Source: Planctomycetota bacterium
GTDB taxonomy: Bacteria > Planctomycetota > B15-G4
DNA length: 34,289 bases
Assembly: GCA_029259745.1 (NCBI GenBank)
Contig: JAJDEO010000001.1
Span: forward strand, 1-34,289
Direction of reading: 5' to 3'
Under the pieces are notes generated by a model. The model saw nothing but the letters and a program-made list of their open reading frames with translations. It did not search any database and was not told where the DNA came from. The position numbers and the translations under genes were made by a program. Positions 24,535 through 34,177 of this stretch are shown piece by piece; the stretch's first letter is position 1, and every line of letters starts with the position of its first letter.

Positions 24535-24663
24535 GGCTGGTCATCCCACCGAGAGCTGATCGGGGTCCTCGTCTCCACTGCGTCCATGACGGTATCCTGC
24601 CGGACAGGCCAGCGATTGATCCAGCGCGCTTTCGGCCGACGCGCATCTCCCGGAGTCCCGACC

Positions 24664-24939
24664 ATGAAGACGCTCATTCTCGCCGCAGCCATTGCGGCCC
24701 TCCTGTTCACGGGCTGCTCGGCCAGCGACAGCTCGGAAGTCGTCGAGGAGGTCTCCGTCTCGATCAACGAGATCTGCCCGATGATGGAGGGGCCCGTCAA
24801 GGACGACGGCGGGCGCACGGAGTTCATGGGTGAGACGGTCGGATTCTGCTGCCCCGGTTGCGCCGACGACTTCAACGCGCTCGACGAGGCCGGCAAGACG
24901 GCGGCGCTCGAGAGCGTCGGCGTGACGATCGACAGCTGA
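24664..24939 (+). CDS. Small lipoprotein with YHS/TRASH-like cysteine motif
   Basis: The 91-aa protein has an ATG with GGAG about 8 nt upstream. The signal peptide ends in a lipobox (LLFTGC, Cys18), so the mature protein is about 74 aa and membrane-anchored. The mature part has the pattern ICPMMEGPVKDDGG, then FMGETVGFCCPGCADDF. This resembles the YHS/TRASH heavy-metal-binding motif, in which a first CP and a later CCxGC with an aromatic residue bind a metal ion. A role in copper or other metal binding or sensing is an inference. The final LDEAGKTAALESVGV is a typical closing helix. Confidence 0.8.
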   Translation: MKTLILAAAIAALLFTGCSASDSSEVVEEVSVSINEICPMMEGPVKDDGGRTEFMGETVGFCCPGCADDFNALDEAGKTAALESVGVTIDS

Positions 24940-25068
24940 ACCACCCGACGCCCACTCCTCGCGTCGAGCGACGCCCTCGCCGGCTCTGTCGGCGGGGGTG
25001 TCGTCGTGTCCAGCGCCGCGGCTCCGTCCTCGTCGGAGAGCAGCTTGGTAGACTGCGCCCCGCCTCAC

Positions 25069-25230
25069 CCGGGTCATTCACGGACGATTTCGGCGGTCGC
25101 ATCTGAATCCTTCCTGGCAGCGTTGAAACGACGTCTCTGATCCTCACCGGCCAAACCAGGCCAGCTCCGGTCAGAATCTCGCTTCGTCTGGCCAGCAAGA
25201 CCTCGCGACGATCGTCCATGAGCAACCCGG
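25069..25230. repeat. Palindromic intergenic repeat, copy 3 (162 bp)
   Basis: The terminal arms are inverted: CCGGGTCATTCACGGACGAT at the left and, read on the other strand, CCGGGTTGCTCATGGACGAT at the right (16 of 20 identical). The interior GGCGGTCGC, CTGAATCCTT and CTGGCAG blocks are shared with copies at 1299 and 2561. It occupies the 397-bp gap between the lipoprotein gene and the membrane-protein gene. A -10-like TAGACT just before it could be a promoter. No gene is supported in the rest of the gap (24940-25336). Confidence 0.7.
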
Positions 25231-25336
25231 GCTGACAGCCGGCCGAGACGCTCATTCGGCGTGGAGCTCGTGCGGTTGAGCACGCTCCATCCGACCAGTT
25301 CGTCCACAGGCTGCGAATCGACCGAAGGGGATTTCG

Positions 25337-26086
25337 ATGAGCCGTACCTATCTCAAGCCGATGTCCGGGGGGGAGATCCTCGACGCGGCGTTCAGCCTCT
25401 ACCGCCATCACTTTCTCGACTACACGAAGATCGCGCTGATCGCCTTCGCGCCGTCGATCGTCATGACGCTCTTCTCGTCGAGCATCGCGAACCTGCTCAT
25501 GTACTTCGCGCAGACGTTCGCGCTGATCGCCGTGATGAAGCGGGCCTCGGGGCATCTGCTCGGTGAGGACTACGGCTACGACGTCTGTTTCAAGACGGCC
25601 CTGCGCAAGTGGTTCCCGATCTTCGCGGCGTCGATGCTCGTCGGCATCCTCATCTCGTTCGGGTTCCTGCTGCTCGTCGTGCCTGGCGTGCTGCTGATCG
25701 CCGTCTGGTTCGCGTACCAGCAGGTGTTGGTGCTCGAGAACGACTGGGCCTTCCCGAGCCGCTCGACGGCGCTCGCGAAGGGCGCGTGGACGAAGATCCT
25801 GCTCGTCAAGTTCGTGTCGTTCCTGATCCTGATGATTCCGGGCGGTGCGATCGGCGTGGCGAGCGTGATGATGCAGCCGCCGTCGGGCGATCCCTTCGCG
25901 GGCTTCGATCCGCCCGTGTCGATCGTGCTCGGCACCCTCGCTGTGTCGGTCCTCACGACGCCCTTCAAGACGCTCGTCGACACGATGCTGTACTACGAGC
26001 GCCGCGTGGCCGTCGAAGGACTGGACGTCGAACTCGCGGCACGCGGCCTCGCGCAGGGCGACGCCGACGCGAGCGGCGATGCCTGA
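25337..26086 (+). CDS. Multi-spanning membrane protein heading the DUF4129/MoxR/DUF58 cluster
   Basis: The 249-aa protein starts at an ATG with AAGGGG about 8 nt upstream. The opening MSGGEILDAAFSLYRHHFLDY is typical of GPDPase-membrane-domain or DUF975-like integral proteins, in which an amphipathic helix precedes five to six hydrophobic segments. Here these lie at about 30-70, 93-125, 155-175 and 195-215. The fold may form an oligomeric membrane scaffold; no enzyme motif is visible. The gene is followed without spacing by the DUF4129 gene (TGA then GTG), so the two are almost certainly co-transcribed. The C-terminal 30 residues are hydrophilic. Confidence 0.8.
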   Translation: MSRTYLKPMSGGEILDAAFSLYRHHFLDYTKIALIAFAPSIVMTLFSSSIANLLMYFAQTFALIAVMKRASGHLLGEDYGYDVCFKTALRKWFPIFAASMLVGILISFGFLLLVVPGVLLIAVWFAYQQVLVLENDWAFPSRSTALAKGAWTKILLVKFVSFLILMIPGGAIGVASVMMQPPSGDPFAGFDPPVSIVLGTLAVSVLTTPFKTLVDTMLYYERRVAVEGLDVELAARGLAQGDADASGDA

Positions 26087-26749
26087 GTGCACGCGATCGC
26101 CACATCGATGAAGCGCTTGGCCGACGCCCCGTCCGGCGACGACATCCGACGTGTCGTCGACGAGGTGATGGCGGGGCCGGAGTTTGCCGTACCGAAGGAG
26201 TCGTGGTTCGAGGAGATCCGCCGGACGGTCTTCGAGAACGTCAGGGATTTCCTCGGCGACCTCTTCTCCGGGCTCTTCGACCTCGTGCCGGAAGAGGGAC
26301 TCGCGCGCACCCTCGTCATCGGCTGGATGGTGCTGACGCTGCTCGCGATCTGCGCGCACTTCATCTGGACGATCATGAAGCTGCGCCGCCCCGCCGTGAT
26401 CGACGACGGCGTCATCCCAGCGACGTCGTCACCGCACGAACTCGTGACGTGGCAGTCGGCGCTGGCCCGCGCGCGCGCCTCGGCCGACGCCGGGCACCTC
26501 GACGATGCAATGGCAGCCCTGTACCGCGGCACCGTGCTGTGGCTCGACGATGCGGGCGACGTCGTCGCCGAGGAGTCGAAGACGGGCGGCGACTATGCGC
26601 GTGAGTTGCGCGATGCGGCGCAACGGACGAACTTCCGTGCGCTGCTGCGATCGTACTACCCGGTGGCTTTCGGAGGACGTGCGGCCGGCGCGGCGCTGTG
26701 GGATGCGATGCGCGCATGTGCCGTCGAGATCGGAGTGCCGGTCACATGA
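26087..26749 (+). CDS. DUF4129 family membrane protein
   Basis: 220 aa from a GTG immediately after the preceding stop. One central membrane helix (about 83-105, LVIGWMVLTLLAICAHFIWT) separates an N-terminal helical part (SWFEEIRRTVFENVRDFLGDLF) from the cytoplasmic DUF4129 region. That region has the usual ALARARASADAGHLDDAMAA and LYRGTVLWLDD blocks, then DYARELRDAAQRTNFRALLR near 170-190. DUF4129 proteins accompany MoxR and DUF58 genes in many bacteria, and their molecular role is unknown. The ATG of the next gene overlaps its stop codon (ATGA). Confidence 0.85.
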   Translation: MHAIATSMKRLADAPSGDDIRRVVDEVMAGPEFAVPKESWFEEIRRTVFENVRDFLGDLFSGLFDLVPEEGLARTLVIGWMVLTLLAICAHFIWTIMKLRRPAVIDDGVIPATSSPHELVTWQSALARARASADAGHLDDAMAALYRGTVLWLDDAGDVVAEESKTGGDYARELRDAAQRTNFRALLRSYYPVAFGGRAAGAALWDAMRACAVEIGVPVT

Positions 26750-27918
26750 ACGAGCGCTCGATGTCCACGCGTGGCCTGGTCGTTGCGGTGATCGTCATCG
26801 CGCTGCTGTCGTTGCTCATGCCGCCGGGCGACCAGCGCGCGTCGTCCGTCAATCTCAGCTCGCATCTCGTGGGCGACGACGGCGGGCGTGGCTTCTACCG
26901 CGTGATCGAGGCGCTCGGCGTCGATGTCTCGCGCTGGCAGCGGCCGCTCGAGGAGCGCTCCGGTCGCACGGGCACCGAGGCCTTGGCGCTGCTTGCACCG
27001 GGCGACGAGCTGGACGACGCGGCGATCGACTGGATCTTCGACTGGGTCGGAAGCGGCGGGTTGCTCGTTTACGTGCCGCCGGAAGACATCGATTCGTTCG
27101 GGCTCGCGCTCGGGCTGGCGGACGCCGGGGTGGCGCGCGCCCGCGTCTGGGACGCACCGCCCGAGGATCTCCGAACTCTGCTCGAGGACGTCCCCGACGT
27201 CACCCAAGACTTCACCCGTGCTGTCGATGTCACGGAGCACACGGCCGACGACGTCGAGCTGATCGTGGCCAGTGATGCCGACAGCGTCGCCGTTGCACGA
27301 TTCGCGATCGGGCGTGGTCACGTGCTCATGGTGGCCTCGGATCCCGAAGTGCTCGCCACGGGGGAGATCGCGGCGCACGAAGACTCGTCGCTCCTCGCCG
27401 TGCGGCTCACGCTCGCTGCGCTCGAGGGCCGCGCGCTGGTGTTCGACGAGTACCACCACGGTTACAAAGACGGCGCTGGCATGGCTGCGATGCTCGGCGG
27501 TTGGCTCCTCGGGACGCCGGGCGGCTGGGCCACGCTGGCACTGCTCGCGCTCACGCTTCTCGCGCTCATCGCCGCCGGCTGGCGCTTCGGGCGCGCGCTG
27601 CCCGTGCCGCCGCCGCCGGCGCGCTCGTCGCTCGAGCACGTCGACGCCCTCGCCGACGCGTTCGCCTCTTCGGGCGCCGTCGCACGACCTGCGCACCTGC
27701 TCGCCGACGGGTTGCGCCGCCGCTGGAGCCTCGCCACCACGCAGGACCTCGAGCGCCGGCTCGAGTCACTTCGGTCGCGCGAGCCGACGTTGTCCGACGA
27801 CATCGATCTCATCGAGCGCGCGCTCCCCTCGAGCGTCGCGCGCTTTACCGACCGCCACGATCTCGCCACCCTGTGCGACGCCATCGATCGCGTCGTCGTC
27901 GGCGCCCCGCGCGCCTGA
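26746..27918 (+). CDS. DUF4350-type membrane protein of the MoxR cluster
   Basis: 390 aa; the ATG overlaps the stop of the DUF4129 gene by 4 nt (ATGA). An N-terminal helix (about 10-25, GLVVAVIVIALLSLLMP) anchors a domain of alternating strands and helices. It contains GRGFYRVIEALGVDVSRW, TEALALLAPGDELDD, GSGGLLVYVPPEDIDS and FAIGRGHVLMVASDPEVLA, a glutamine-amidotransferase-like (DUF4350) fold. A motif VFDEYHHGYKD lies at about 230-240, and a second membrane helix follows at about 263-283. A C-terminal cytoplasmic region with SLEHVDALADAFASSGA and many Arg follows. No catalytic triad is obvious. It probably forms a membrane complex with the neighbouring DUF4129 and DUF58 products. Confidence 0.8.
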   Translation: MNERSMSTRGLVVAVIVIALLSLLMPPGDQRASSVNLSSHLVGDDGGRGFYRVIEALGVDVSRWQRPLEERSGRTGTEALALLAPGDELDDAAIDWIFDWVGSGGLLVYVPPEDIDSFGLALGLADAGVARARVWDAPPEDLRTLLEDVPDVTQDFTRAVDVTEHTADDVELIVASDADSVAVARFAIGRGHVLMVASDPEVLATGEIAAHEDSSLLAVRLTLAALEGRALVFDEYHHGYKDGAGMAAMLGGWLLGTPGGWATLALLALTLLALIAAGWRFGRALPVPPPPARSSLEHVDALADAFASSGAVARPAHLLADGLRRRWSLATTQDLERRLESLRSREPTLSDDIDLIERALPSSVARFTDRHDLATLCDAIDRVVVGAPRA

Positions 27919-27937
27919 CCCCACCCCCGGAGTTCCC

Positions 27938-28925
<988 letters not shown>

Positions 28926-28933
<8 letters not shown>

Positions 28934-30251
28934 CGCCGTCGCCATGACGAGTCGCATGTGGTTGCCGGCGTGGCGCTGGTTCGTTGCCGCCGGCGTGGCG
29001 GCCGCGCTCGTCGCGTTCTCGCCGATCATCGGCGCCTTCACGTTCGTCGTGGCGCTGGTGATGTTCGCGATCGATGCCTACACGGCCGATGCGCCCGACG
29101 CGACGCTGGCCGTCGAACCGCGCTGCGGGCTGGGCGACAAGCGCACAGCGCGCGTCACGCTCGTCCACAGAACGGCGCGCACGATGCGCGTCCGCGTCGT
29201 GCTCGATCTTCCCGACGCACTGCTCGGTGACGACGAAGCCACGGCGCTCGAGCCGCAGACGGCTGTGCTCGCACCGCGCGAAGCTCGAACCATCACTGTT
29301 CCGCTCGTCGCGCACCGGCGTGGAGAGCACGTCGTCGGCCCGCTGCATGTCCGGGTGCTCGGTGTCATCGGGTTGGCGTGGTGGCAGGTGCGCTACGAGA
29401 CGCGCGCCACGATCGAGGTCATCCCCGGGGTCAGCGAGGCCGCGGCCGCACGTCAGCTCGTCTGGAATCGTCAGCGTCGTCGCGCCGGCTTGCGTGCCGT
29501 GCGTCAGCGTGGTGACAACGGCCAGTTCGAGTCGCTACGCAGCTACGTGCGCGGCGACGATCCGCGCCGGATCGACTGGAAGGCCACGGCGCGCCGGCGC
29601 GCACACATCGTGCGGCTCTACGAAGCCGAACGGAGCCAGCACATCATGCTCTGCATCGACGTCGGGCGCCTGATGGCCGAGGACATCGGTGGTCGTGAGC
29701 GCGTCGATGCGGCGCTGTCGACGGCCGTTGCCCTGGCCGAGGTAGCACGCAATGCCGGCGACAACGTCGGGCTCTTCGTCTTCTCAGACGTCGTGCACGT
29801 CGCGCTGCCCCCGGCGATGTACCCACGCGATCGTGTCGCGACGTTGCTCGCCGGTGTCGAAGCGCGACCCGTCGAGTCCGACTACCCGCGCGCCCTGACG
29901 CGTCTGTCGCGCATGCTCACGCGCCGCTCGCTCGTGGCGATCTTCGGCGACATCATCGACGCCGAAGTGTCGCGTCCGCTGTCGGTGCACATGATGCAAC
30001 TCGCGCGACGACACCTGCCGCTGTTCATCGCGATGCGGCATCCGCAGCTCGTGGGTGCAGCCAACGTCGCGGCCGACTCACCCGAGGCGGCCTACCACCG
30101 CGCGGCGGCGAATGAGCTCGTCATGGAGCGCGACAAGGCGCTCGCGGCTGTACGTCGCGGCGGTGTGGATGTGGTCGACGTCTCGCCCGACGATGCCGTC
30201 ACGGCCGCCGTCGAGCGCTACTTGCAGATCAAGGCGCGCGGGGCTCTGTAG
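28926..30251 (+). CDS. DUF58 membrane protein (vWA-like)
   Basis: 441 aa from a GTG overlapping the MoxR gene by 8 nt. Two hydrophobic segments (about 17-32 and 34-49) anchor the protein. An extracytoplasmic or adjoining beta-rich region of about 120 residues comes next. The DUF58 signature FESLRSYVRGDDPRRIDWKA is at about 201-220. A vWA-like region starts at IMLCIDVGRLM (240-250) with a degenerate metal site (DVGRL in place of DxSxS) and continues to VAIFGDIIDAE and DVVDVSPDDAV. It is the likely client of the MoxR ATPase. Its last 23 nt overlap the 3' end of the convergent RDD-SpoIIM gene. Confidence 0.9.
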
Positions 30252-32025
30252 CCGGCGTGTCTGCGTCGGACCGGCGTCCCCCGGCCGTGAGGTAAAGCAC
30301 GAGCCAGCCCGCGGCCGCGGCACCCGCCGTGAGCTTCAGCGGCACGGCGATGCGCGAGGGCGAGATGAAGCCTTCGATGATTCCCGCGATGACGAGCAGG
30401 AAGGCCACGCCGAGCACGAGCCCGATGGCGTCGCGCGCATGCTCGGCGAGCGCGCGTCCACGCGTGAGCCGCCCGGGCATGAAGAGCGCGCTGCCCAACC
30501 AGAGCCCGGCACCGCCCGCGATCGTGATCGCCGTCAACTCGATGACGCCATGAGGGAACACGAAGAGCCCGATCGACGACAGCACATCGCGGTTTGCGAA
30601 CACGGCCAGCGCCGCGCCGAGCAGGGCGCCGTTGAAGATCAACACGTACACCGAGCCGAGCCCGGCGAGGATCCCCCCGGCAAACGCGAGGAAGGCGACC
30701 TGGACGTTGTTCGCGATCAGCATCGACGCGAAGTTCGATGAGCCCATCCAGGGCATGTCGAACGTGTCGATGTAGTCGAAGTCGGGGTTGGATGCAGCCG
30801 TGTCGGCGCGACTCATCATGTCGGCTCCCGCGACGCTGGCTTCGAGTCCGGGGTGCTTCGTGACGAGGGAGTAGGAGATGATGCCCGGCACGTACAGCAG
30901 CAGCGTCGCCGTGAGGATCGGCTTCCAGAGGCGGCGTACGAGACGCGGGAATCCGCGCCGCAAGAAGTGTCCGAGCTGACCCGCCGAGCGGCGCGCCGGG
31001 CGATAGAAGACGTTGTGCGCGGCGCCGGCGACGCGTTCGAGCGCGTAGAGCGTGTTCGCCGACGCGCCGTACGTGCGTGCGCGCGCGAGGTCGGCGGTGA
31101 TTTCGCGGTAGCGCGCCGCGAAGGCCGACACGGCGTCCTCGTCGAGCGACTTCAGCGACTTGCGACGCGTCGTTTGAACGAGACGATGGAACTGGTCCCA
31201 GACGCGGCGCTTGCTGCGCAGCAACGACACGGCCGCCGCCGAACCCGCCGCCACGCGCAGACGCGCTGACTGGCGCCGCGCGCTCTCGTCCTCGTAGGCG
31301 CGCAGCACGAACTCGGTTGTCGACTCGCCGGGTTCGCGCGCCATGTGCGGCGCGATGTGCGCGCTCAGCGTCTTCGCCAAGGGCGCCGCGGCGGCGACTT
31401 TCAGCTCGCGCACGCGGTCGGCGAATGTCTCCAGCGCCAAGTACGTCTTGTCGTCGAAGCGCGGTGCGGCCGCGTTTGCCGTCGACAGCTCTTTGACGTC
31501 CGGGAAGGCGATCGGCAGCTCGCGCACGACGACGGTTCCGGCGGCGATGTCGCCGAGGCGCTTGCCCTGGCTGTTGAGCATCATCGACAGGCCGCCGACC
31601 AGGCAGCTGGCGCCCGGCTGGATGTCGACCAGCCGCACGAGACTGCGGATCGCCGCGGCGCGCACCGTGACGGGATAGCCGCCGTCCATGACCGTGCGGA
31701 TGTTGAGGATGCGCTTGCCGGGCGTCTGCCCGTCGCGGAAGGCTTCGTAGGCGAAGAAGTAGCCCCAGACGATCGCGAAGGTCCACAGCACCAACAGGCC
31801 CATCGCCCAGCCGTCGCCGAGCCCCGTGAGCGCATCGAAGAGCTTCAGCGTGATGATCGGCACGAGCCACATCAGCAGCATGATCCCGACGTCGGCGATG
31901 AGCGCCGAGAAGCGCGAACCGAGTCCGGCGAGCGGGAACGCGATCGCGACGTGCTCGGGCGTCGTGACGACGAGCGTGCGTTCGAGCGAAGCCGGCGGTT
32001 GGGAGACGGACGACGTGTCAACCAT
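30229..32025 (-). CDS. RDD domain fused to SpoIIM/DUF95 membrane domain
   Basis: 598 aa. The ATG has no ribosome site but a -10-like TATGCT 8 nt upstream. Residues about 28-175 form an RDD domain: GLGSRFSALIADV with Arg38 and Asp45, membrane helices at about 45-62 and 75-95, then EAFRDGQTPGKRILNIRTV and KRLGDIAAGTVVV. A soluble linker region (about 180-355) is Arg- and Ala-rich. Residues about 360-580 match the stage II sporulation protein M family: LWKPILTATLLLYVPGIIS, NNVQVAFLAFAGGILAG, YVLIFNGALLGAALAVF, then FPHGVIELTAITIAGGAGLW. In other bacteria RDD and SpoIIM are often separate adjacent genes beside DUF4129/MoxR/DUF58; here they are fused. The organism need not sporulate, since the family is widespread. 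Confidence 0.92.
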   Translation of the reverse strand: MVDTSSVSQPPASLERTLVVTTPEHVAIAFPLAGLGSRFSALIADVGIMLLMWLVPIITLKLFDALTGLGDGWAMGLLVLWTFAIVWGYFFAYEAFRDGQTPGKRILNIRTVMDGGYPVTVRAAAIRSLVRLVDIQPGASCLVGGLSMMLNSQGKRLGDIAAGTVVVRELPIAFPDVKELSTANAAAPRFDDKTYLALETFADRVRELKVAAAAPLAKTLSAHIAPHMAREPGESTTEFVLRAYEDESARRQSARLRVAAGSAAAVSLLRSKRRVWDQFHRLVQTTRRKSLKSLDEDAVSAFAARYREITADLARARTYGASANTLYALERVAGAAHNVFYRPARRSAGQLGHFLRRGFPRLVRRLWKPILTATLLLYVPGIISYSLVTKHPGLEASVAGADMMSRADTAASNPDFDYIDTFDMPWMGSSNFASMLIANNVQVAFLAFAGGILAGLGSVYVLIFNGALLGAALAVFANRDVLSSIGLFVFPHGVIELTAITIAGGAGLWLGSALFMPGRLTRGRALAEHARDAIGLVLGVAFLLVIAGIIEGFISPSRIAVPLKLTAGAAAAGWLVLYLTAGGRRSDADTPATEPRAP

Positions 32026-32033
32026 GGCGTCCG

Positions 32034-32039
32034 AGCATA
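32034..32039 (-). promoter_or_regulatory. Candidate -10 box for a leaderless RDD-SpoIIM transcript
   Basis: On the minus strand TATGCT lies 8 nt before the ATG at 32025, with no Shine-Dalgarno sequence between. Transcription would begin at the start codon. Confidence 0.45.
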
Positions 32040-32134
32040 ACAGCGCGGTGAAGACCTGCTGCGGATGAGCCGTGAGCGCGACTGGGTGCGCGAGTCACGC
32101 CGTTCAACGTGCTGTCGACACCAGGCGCGAGCCG

Positions 32135-32692
32135 CTACGCCGTCGGGAGGTCGTCTTCTTTCAGCGACTCGAGCAGTACGTCGATCGTCTTCGGCGTGAT
32201 GCGCTCGCCGGTGCGGGCCGAGATGGCCAAGCGCACGGTGGTGCTGGAGTCGATCGAGAAGATGGTGAGATCGTTCATCGCGGTGGCGTCGAGGCGATAG
32301 CCGTCGTGAACGAGGCCATCCTTGTCGCAGAGGATGTCGAACGTCAGCCGTCCGCTCGTGGTCATCGCCAGGGACGTCGAGGGGCTGAGCACGCCGATCG
32401 CGAGCGTGGCCACCTGCGCGGCGCGTAGTCGGCCGACCGAGTCTTCGAGTGAGCGCAACGTCTCCTCGCGGCGCCCGTCACCCCCGCGGCCGAGGAACAC
32501 GACGAGCGCACCGCGCCCGGCATGGCACGTCTCGGTCAGCGAAACCTCGAAACCGAGAGCGTTGCTGAGATTGAAGAGCGGCGCTTTGGCTCCGGGAACC
32601 GGACCGCGGCGCGCGCGCACCGGCTTGGCATCCGACGCAGTCGGACGGGTGAGCGAAGGCTCACCGCCTGAAGGGGCTTTCGATGACACCAT
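32135..32692 (-). CDS. Peroxiredoxin-like (thioredoxin-fold) protein lacking the catalytic cysteine
   Basis: 185 aa from the ATG at 32692; an in-frame TTG at 32791 would add 33 Ser/Pro-rich residues. The fold follows AhpC/TSA peroxiredoxins: KAPLFNLSNALGFEVSLTE, the strand GALVVFLGRGGDGRREETL, a helix ending LRAAQVATLAIGVLSPST, then LTFDILCDKDGLVHDGYRLD and a last strand TIFSIDSSTTVRLAIS. At the place where peroxiredoxins have the peroxidatic Cys (after the VVFL strand) there is only GRGGDGRREE. The two remaining Cys (ETCHAG, ILCDKD) are not in the catalytic position, so peroxidase activity is unlikely. A scaffold, sensor or degenerate role is possible. It lies upstream of the RDD-SpoIIM gene on the same strand. 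Confidence 0.65.
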   Translation of the reverse strand: MVSSKAPSGGEPSLTRPTASDAKPVRARRGPVPGAKAPLFNLSNALGFEVSLTETCHAGRGALVVFLGRGGDGRREETLRSLEDSVGRLRAAQVATLAIGVLSPSTSLAMTTSGRLTFDILCDKDGLVHDGYRLDATAMNDLTIFSIDSSTTVRLAISARTGERITPKTIDVLLESLKEDDLPTA

Positions 32693-32824
32693 GATGTTCT
32701 GCTCATCGGTTCGGGTGCTTGGCGACGGATGCCGCCGACCCGAGGACACGAGGATCGTTGATCGCGGTGGTTCTCCCGGCGAGTCGGACAAAGGTCCGAG
32801 CCCCTCTCGCTGGGTCGTCGAAGA

Positions 32825-32830
32825 AGTATA
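32825..32830 (-). promoter_or_regulatory. Possible -10 box upstream of the peroxiredoxin-like gene
   Basis: TATACT on the minus strand is a good -10 match in otherwise G+C-rich DNA. It would give a 5' leader of about 125 nt to the ATG at 32692, or about 26 nt to the alternative TTG at 32791. No well-spaced -35 box is clear. Confidence 0.35.
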
Positions 32831-32967
32831 AGCGTCAAAGGTGAGAACCGAGAGCCCCGACTCGCGGTCGGATGCTCTGCTGGACTTGTGGCGCGACGCC
32901 GTTCAGCCGGTGTGTTCACCCTGCGCTGCCCGTTGCCTGCCACCGAGACGTAGTGTGACTGATCGGC

Positions 32968-32973
32968 TATCGT
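32968..32973 (+). promoter_or_regulatory. Candidate -10 box for a leaderless thiolase transcript
   Basis: TATCGT lies 7 nt before the thiolase ATG, with no Shine-Dalgarno sequence. The match to TATAAT is weaker than at the other three sites. Confidence 0.3.
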
Positions 32974-32980
32974 TTCTGGC

Positions 32981-34177
32981 ATGACAAACACGACACAAGG
33001 CCACGATGTGGTGATCTGCTCGGCGGCCCGCACGCCGATCGGCAAGTTCATGGGTGGGCTCCAGCCCGTCAGCGCGATCGAACTCGGCGTCGTGGCGACG
33101 CAAGCGGCGCTCAGCCGCGCGAATCTGGCCGCGGAGGACGTCGACCAGGTGCTGTTCGGCATGGCGCGCCAGGCGGGCTCGGGACCGAACGTCGCCCGCC
33201 AGGTGCAGATCGGCGCCGGCATCCCGGAGACGGCCACGGCGATGACGCTGAACCAGGCCTGCGCCTCGGGGCTGCGCACGATCATGTCGGCTGCGAACGA
33301 GATTCGCGCCGGTGCCGCCCGGGCCGTCGTCGCCGGTGGCACCGAGTCGATGAGCCGCATCCCATTTCTGCTTCCGCGCATGCGTGAGGGCTACCGCCTC
33401 GGCCACGCCGAGCTGCTCGACGGCAACTATCAAGACGGCTTCAACTGTCCGCTCGTCGGTGGTCCGATGGGCTCGACGGCCGAGACGCTGGCCGATCGCT
33501 ACGAGATCTCCCGCGCCGAGCAGGACGCCTTCGCCGTCGAGAGCCAGCGCAAGACCGGCGCGGCCATGGCGAGCGGGCGTTTCACGGACGAGATCGCGCC
33601 CGTCACCTACTCGACCCGCAAGGGTGACGTCACGATCTCCGTCGACGAGCACCCGCGCCCGACCGCGACCGTCGAGGGGATGGCGAAGCTGGCGGCCGTC
33701 TTCCGCAAGGACGGCACCGTGCACGCCGGCAACAGCTCGGGCATCACGGACGGTGCGGCGGCCGTCGTCGTCGCCAGCCGCGAGTTTGCCGAAGAGAAGG
33801 GCCTGCCCATCCTGGCGCGCCTGACCGGTGGCGCGATGGCCGGTGTCGATCCCGCGATCATGGGCATCGGCCCGGTGCCCGCCACCGATAAGTTGCTGTC
33901 GATCACGGGCCACGCCCTGGGCGACATCGACCTGCTCGAACTCAACGAGGCCTTCGCGGCCCAGGTCATCGCCTGCGACCGCGAGATGTCCCTCGATCGC
34001 GACAAGCTCAACGTCAACGGCGGCTCGATTGCGCTTGGGCACCCGATCGGCTGCACGGGGACGCGGATTGTCGTGACCCTGCTTCATGAGATGATGAAGC
34101 GGGACGCGAAGACTGGGTTGGCGAGTCTTTGTGTCAGCGGGGGGATGGGGATTTCGGCTTTGTTTGAGCGTGACTGA
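32981..34177 (+). CDS. Acetyl-CoA acetyltransferase (thiolase)
   Basis: 398 aa, the usual length. Thiolases condense two acyl-CoA (biosynthetic) or cleave 3-ketoacyl-CoA (degradative) in the cytoplasm. The N-terminal active-site Cys94 is in LNQACASGLR (90-99). The Asn-Glu motif ELNEAFAAQ and the His of GGSIALGHPIGCTG form the second part of the active site. The C-terminal catalytic Cys lies in SLCVSGGMG. The start follows standard family alignment (DVVICSAARTPIGKFMGGL); a -10-like box lies 7 nt upstream. The substrate range cannot be fixed from the sequence, and an acetoacetyl-CoA thiolase is the most probable. No partner genes (dehydrogenase or hydratase) are in view. The last 112 bases of the window after it show no gene. 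Confidence 0.95.
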   Translation: MTNTTQGHDVVICSAARTPIGKFMGGLQPVSAIELGVVATQAALSRANLAAEDVDQVLFGMARQAGSGPNVARQVQIGAGIPETATAMTLNQACASGLRTIMSAANEIRAGAARAVVAGGTESMSRIPFLLPRMREGYRLGHAELLDGNYQDGFNCPLVGGPMGSTAETLADRYEISRAEQDAFAVESQRKTGAAMASGRFTDEIAPVTYSTRKGDVTISVDEHPRPTATVEGMAKLAAVFRKDGTVHAGNSSGITDGAAAVVVASREFAEEKGLPILARLTGGAMAGVDPAIMGIGPVPATDKLLSITGHALGDIDLLELNEAFAAQVIACDREMSLDRDKLNVNGGSIALGHPIGCTGTRIVVTLLHEMMKRDAKTGLASLCVSGGMGISALFERD

